Below are positions 24,334 through 27,654 of a DNA stretch of 27,654 bases, one piece after another. Made by a program: the position numbers and the translations under genes. Positions within the stretch are counted from its first letter, which is position 1, and each line of letters begins with the position of its first letter. Origin of the DNA: DASRAJ01 sp039920305. Its GTDB lineage: Bacteria; Bacteroidota; Bacteroidia; Chitinophagales; UBA10324. The notes below the pieces were generated by a model. That model saw only the letters and a program-made list of their open reading frames with translations. It was not told the DNA's origin and searched no databases. The stretch is from assembly GCA_039920305.1 (NCBI GenBank), contig JBDSEA010000238.1, positions 1 through 27,654 on the forward strand. The letters run 5' to 3'.

Positions 24334-24762
24334 CTATTCCATTTCTAATAAGAGATTTAAAAGCTCATTCTCCTTAATGTGCATCTTTTTACGATCACTT
24401 ACATTTTTGTCACTATAACCGCAACAGTGAAGCACACCATGGATCATGACACGGTGTAATTCATCCATAAAGGATACCCTGTAATACCGGGCATTTTTCT
24501 TAACCTCATCAACGCTTATGAAAATCTCAGCAAAAACCGATTTATTATTCTTGCTGTAATCAAAGGTGATTACATCTGTAGAGGAATGATGAAATAGAAA
24601 TTTTTTATTCAATTTCAAAATATATGGATTGCTGCAGAAAATAAAATCAATCTTCTCAACTTCTTTTTCTTCCCGAAACATAACAAGCAATATCCAGTTG
24701 GAGATTCGCTTCTGCTGCGTTAGTTTAAATGAATTGATAAGGGAATGAAAAGAAACCGGCAT
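24334..24762 (-). CDS. ybeY: endoribonuclease / rRNA maturation factor YbeY
   Basis: YbeY is a small metal-dependent protein needed for 16S rRNA 3' end processing and ribosome quality control. This 142-residue version has STDVITFDY (61-69), AEIFISVDEV (78-87) and the metal site VMIHGVLHCCGYSDK. In the classic site HGxLHLxGYDH, three His bind zinc. Here His108 and His112 are present, but the third ligand position is Asp118, as is common in Bacteroidota relatives as far as I recall. It starts three bases after the stop of the RsbW-like gene, so the two are translationally linked. mnmG follows after a 95-nt gap on the same strand. Confidence 0.92.
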   Translation of the reverse strand: MPVSFHSLINSFKLTQQKRISNWILLVMFREEKEVEKIDFIFCSNPYILKLNKKFLFHHSSTDVITFDYSKNNKSVFAEIFISVDEVKKNARYYRVSFMDELHRVMIHGVLHCCGYSDKNVSDRKKMHIKENELLNLLLEME

Positions 24763-24765
24763 AAG

Positions 24766-25179
24766 CTAACCGAGGAAAAAAGAGATCACCACCTTCTTTC
24801 CTCCCTCCAGAAATTCAATATTATCAGCGAGGTTTCGCATGAGAAATATGCCGCGACCGGTTGGCTTATTTAAATTTTCCGGTGAGGTGGGATCTATTAT
24901 TTTTTTGAGATCAAAGCCACTTCCTTCATCCAAAACCGAAAATGTAAGAAAGGTTTCATCTTTTCTCATTTTTAACTGCACCTTCTTAGCTGGATTTGAG
25001 TTATTGCCATGAAATATCGCATTGTTCACCGCTTCGCTTAGTGAAACCAAAATGTTGGCTTCCATTTCCTCGCTCATTCCAAGCTCAGCCTTAAGCTCCT
25101 CAAGCAATAACTCAATTCTGTTAATGTTTTCCGGAAGCGACGCGAAAGAGATTTCGCGAATTATTTGCGCATCAACCAT
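24766..25179 (-). CDS. RsbW-like ATP-binding protein (anti-sigma regulatory factor family)
   Basis: This 137-residue protein is a single GHKL ATPase domain of the HATPase_c_2 type found in anti-sigma serine kinases such as RsbW and SpoIIAB. The N box is SEAVNNAIFHGN (Glu49, Asn53), the G1 box LDEGSGFD (83-90) and the G2 box PTGRGIFLMRNLAD (106-119). No sigma-B-type factor or STAS anti-anti-sigma gene is visible in the window, so its partner is unknown. It lies between the DUF4175 gene (24-nt gap upstream) and ybeY (3-nt gap), an order I recognise as common in Bacteroidota. Whether it regulates a sigma factor here is inference only. Confidence 0.88.
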   Translation of the reverse strand: MVDAQIIREISFASLPENINRIELLLEELKAELGMSEEMEANILVSLSEAVNNAIFHGNNSNPAKKVQLKMRKDETFLTFSVLDEGSGFDLKKIIDPTSPENLNKPTGRGIFLMRNLADNIEFLEGGKKVVISFFLG

Positions 25180-25203
25180 GTGTGTGAAATCCTGCAGGCT
25201 GAT

Positions 25204-27654
25204 TTAATGCTGCAGCATTTTATAGTAGTCTTCTACCAAATTGCGGTAAAAAGGTTTCAAGTCAGGAGGAACTGTTTTATATAATTCCATTTCAGCTTGC
25301 TTTTTCTTGAGATATTCTTCAATTTCAGGAGGAAGTTTTTTTACTAAATCTTTTCCTGTATTTGATTCCCGCTTTTTATCGCGTTCTCTCTGCCTCTCGG
25401 CATTTTCCGCTTCAAGTAAGCGGGTCATAATCTCTTGTTGCCGCTTTTGCATTTCGGCAGTAATTTGCTTGTTGAGTAATTCGGTTTCGGTTTTTTCCAT
25501 CTGCTTCTGTAACTGATCAAGATTACCCATTGAATTTTTTCCATCCTTATTCAATTCCTGATTCATCTTTCTGAGAGCTTCACGGATTTGCGCCTGCTGT
25601 TGTGCCATCTGCGCTATCTGCTGACTCATTTGCTTTCCCCCCTGCTTATCCATCGGGGTCTTCCCATCCTTCAACTGTTTACCGAATTGCTGAATTTTAT
25701 CGTTTAATTGCTTTTGCATCTGGCTCATGGAGGAAGGACTCGGCTTCTTTCCGCCCGGTTTCTGGCACATCTGGTCACCGGGCATCTTCTGACCCATCTG
25801 CTGCTGGAGCTGTTCCATTACCTCATTGAACATTAATGCAAGGTTATTCACAGCAGTCATTATATACTGTTGATTGGAAGATGCAGGTCCGGTCTGGCGC
25901 TGCTCCAGGTTTTTCAATGCCTGCTCCATATTTTTGTTAATATCAGTAATTTGCTGATCAACAAAGCTTTTGATCTGTACCACCCGCTTGCTTAATTCCT
26001 GTATACTATCTTCCACCATCTGCAGATCATCCTGAATGTCCTTTTCATTCTTCATGATGGTAAGATAATGCGGATTGTAAATATTCACATTTTTTGTTCT
26101 ATTTACAAGATCTTCCTGATCGAATGAAATCTTAATCAGGTTCTCAAGGATTTGCCTGACTGCCTGCATATCCATCTCCGCTTGCTGTTCCTGCATGCTT
26201 TCCATTGCACTTTCCATTTTTTTCGCCATCTGTTGCATTTTTTCAGCAGCTTTTTTTTGATTCTCGCTGGCCTTGCTGTTATTTTTCTTGTCCAGATTTT
26301 GTTGTGAATTATCTTGCTCCTGCTCTACCTGCTCCTGCTCTTCATTAGTCTGAGGCATTTCGACCGGGTGATCCAGCTCCTTATTGAGTGAATCAAGCTT
26401 ATCGAGGTTCTTTTCTACGTCTTTAAATTCTTCCTGAAGCATTGACTGCTCCTTGCTTAATGAATCCTGCTTAGCCTGCTTGTCTTCCTTATTGGGCTTA
26501 GAATTTTTATCATCGTCATTGGTTTTACCGGAAAGATCGTTTTGTTTTTGTGCAAGTGAATCGAGCTTGCTCTTTGTATCATTCATTTTCTTCTCAAACT
26601 CAAGCTGCTTGAAGAGTGAAAGCATGCGATCCAGTTCCTTTTGCAACTGCTCGTTATTCAATTTTTGATTTTGTAACTGATCGAGGGTTTTATCTTTATT
26701 CAGCTCTTCCAGAAGATCTTGGAGCTTCTGCATCATCGCTTTCATTTCAGGAGTGAGTGTTTCGTTCATCAGCTTTTGAAGCTCATCCGCCTTATTCTTT
26801 GTATCCTGATCAAATGGCTTAAAGTCATTTTGATTGTCAAGATTTTGATTAAATGATTTTTTCGTGTCCTCAATGCTCTTATTCAGCTCCTGCTGACGCT
26901 TTAAAAGATCTTCAATTTTCTTCTTATCTTCCCATGAAGGGTTTTTCTTATTAAGTAATTCATTCTGAATCTTTTCAAATTCATTTCTTAATTCCCCTGC
27001 CTCTTTCATAGAAGACTCAAGGTTATTCTTAATCTTCTCACTTTCTTCATCGGTCTGCTGTTCCATCTCCTGTTCGGTGGGTTTCACAAACATCATTACC
27101 TTGGAGCGTGTGAACTTGCTTCCATTCACACCGTCATTGTCCCAAGCTTCAAAAAAGTAAGTAATATTATCTCCGGGTTTAAGGTCAATGGAAGTTAAAT
27201 CCCAGTAGTGAGAAAACTGAGAATACTTACCGGAGGTAAAATTTACAGGTAATATTTCATACTTCTGATTCAGTGAATTTTCTTCCCCGGCTTTGTCCAC
27301 TCTGAATTTTAAGTAAAGATTTTTCAATCCGTAATCGTCACTCGCTTCGCCTGCGAAATACAAATATTTTTCATGTATTACCCTCCCCGGATTTGCACTG
27401 CTGTCATTCATTTGCGAGACCGTTATCGACGGATATCTATCAGGAATTACAATAACGGAATAACGAATTGAATCTGCTTTTGGAAGCTGATCTCCTGAAA
27501 CATAAACGATGTAGGTAACATCGCTTTTAACCCTGCGTGAAAATTCATAAAGCCCATTATCATCACTGATTGCAGCATACGCAGAATCGCCGAATTTAAC
27601 ATGGATGTCAGTGGCATTTTGAGACAAGAACTGCCAGTTGATACTTGTCCCTTC
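25204..27654 (-). CDS. DUF4175-family large coiled-coil protein (partial, N-terminus outside window)
   Basis: The frame runs unbroken to the window edge, adding EGTSINWQF upstream of the TTG at 27627, so the true start lies outside. What is visible (~816 residues) begins with Ig-like beta-rich sequence (TDIHVKFGDSAYAAISDDNGLYEF; IPDRYPSITV; YLYFAGEASDDYGLKNLYLKF). Then come ~600 residues of Gln/Lys/Glu/Met-rich coiled coil, with repeats such as DLLKRQQELNKSIED, DRMLSLFKQLEFEKKM and QQIAQMAQQQAQIREALRKM. The end is PPDLKPFYRNLVEDYYKML. This matches the DUF4175 proteins of Bacteroidota, which carry N-terminal membrane segments; their role is not established. It is the first visible gene of a leftward group leading to mnmG. 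Confidence 0.85.
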   Translation of the reverse strand, partial: EGTSINWQFLSQNATDIHVKFGDSAYAAISDDNGLYEFSRRVKSDVTYIVYVSGDQLPKADSIRYSVIVIPDRYPSITVSQMNDSSANPGRVIHEKYLYFAGEASDDYGLKNLYLKFRVDKAGEENSLNQKYEILPVNFTSGKYSQFSHYWDLTSIDLKPGDNITYFFEAWDNDGVNGSKFTRSKVMMFVKPTEQEMEQQTDEESEKIKNNLESSMKEAGELRNEFEKIQNELLNKKNPSWEDKKKIEDLLKRQQELNKSIEDTKKSFNQNLDNQNDFKPFDQDTKNKADELQKLMNETLTPEMKAMMQKLQDLLEELNKDKTLDQLQNQKLNNEQLQKELDRMLSLFKQLEFEKKMNDTKSKLDSLAQKQNDLSGKTNDDDKNSKPNKEDKQAKQDSLSKEQSMLQEEFKDVEKNLDKLDSLNKELDHPVEMPQTNEEQEQVEQEQDNSQQNLDKKNNSKASENQKKAAEKMQQMAKKMESAMESMQEQQAEMDMQAVRQILENLIKISFDQEDLVNRTKNVNIYNPHYLTIMKNEKDIQDDLQMVEDSIQELSKRVVQIKSFVDQQITDINKNMEQALKNLEQRQTGPASSNQQYIMTAVNNLALMFNEVMEQLQQQMGQKMPGDQMCQKPGGKKPSPSSMSQMQKQLNDKIQQFGKQLKDGKTPMDKQGGKQMSQQIAQMAQQQAQIREALRKMNQELNKDGKNSMGNLDQLQKQMEKTETELLNKQITAEMQKRQQEIMTRLLEAENAERQRERDKKRESNTGKDLVKKLPPEIEEYLKKKQAEMELYKTVPPDLKPFYRNLVEDYYKMLQH

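Noticed and set aside
25204..27654. DUF4175 gene as a repeat or CRISPR-like array
   Set aside because: The repetitive look comes from Gln/Lys/Met codons in coiled coil; no regular repeat-spacer unit is seen.

Overview
The window looks like a chromosomal segment of a member of the Bacteroidota, probably near Chitinophagales or Sphingobacteriales, although the exact lineage cannot be fixed by eye. The evidence is: promoters of the TTTG-N19-TAnnTTTG type rather than the sigma-70 kind; almost no Shine-Dalgarno sequences; two secreted proteins ending in type IX secretion (T9SS) sorting domains; a THX ribosomal protein; and the gene order DUF4175 / anti-sigma-like ATPase / ybeY / mnmG. Base composition is moderately AT-rich. 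No IS, phage, integrase or CRISPR array is seen.

Layout. 1-455 is the C-terminal end of recG. A short unlisted lipoprotein gene lies at 526-693 on the minus strand, followed by HU (876-1148) and an extended THX ribosomal protein (1279-1467). pdxH (minus) and tRNA-Pro(CGG) are divergent, with promoter boxes facing apart. A decayed partial copy of the tRNA 3' end lies just downstream. dapF (minus) and a DegP/HtrA-type protease (plus) follow, then a strong terminator. 5289-10410 holds two tandem paralogous genes for very large secreted beta-helix/PKD/T9SS proteins, closed by a perfect hairpin terminator. An alginate-export-like outer-membrane barrel gene (10643-12019) follows. After a 0.6-kb gap comes dnaA, which converges with trhO across a bidirectional terminator.

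Between trhO and the ABC-F gene uup lies a decayed nucleotidyltransferase (MNT-type antitoxin) pseudogene. uup overlaps a RidA-like gene by ATGA. That pair converges on a large Pif1-like helicase carrying HRDC and helix-turn-helix regions. The rest of the window reads leftward: lpdA, mnmG (TTG start), ybeY, an RsbW-like ATP-binding protein and a DUF4175 coiled-coil protein truncated at the window edge.

Most genes are housekeeping: DNA repair and replication (recG, HU, dnaA, Pif1-like), translation and tRNA modification (THX, tRNA-Pro, trhO, uup, mnmG, ybeY), cofactor and lysine/peptidoglycan metabolism (pdxH, dapF, lpdA) and envelope quality control (degP). The accessory parts are the two T9SS beta-helix proteins, the porin and the decayed MNT module. 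I did not find a convincing complete new system. The items most worth a second look are the MNT pseudogene, the short lipoprotein, the tRNA-end duplication, the T9SS pair and the helicase fusion.
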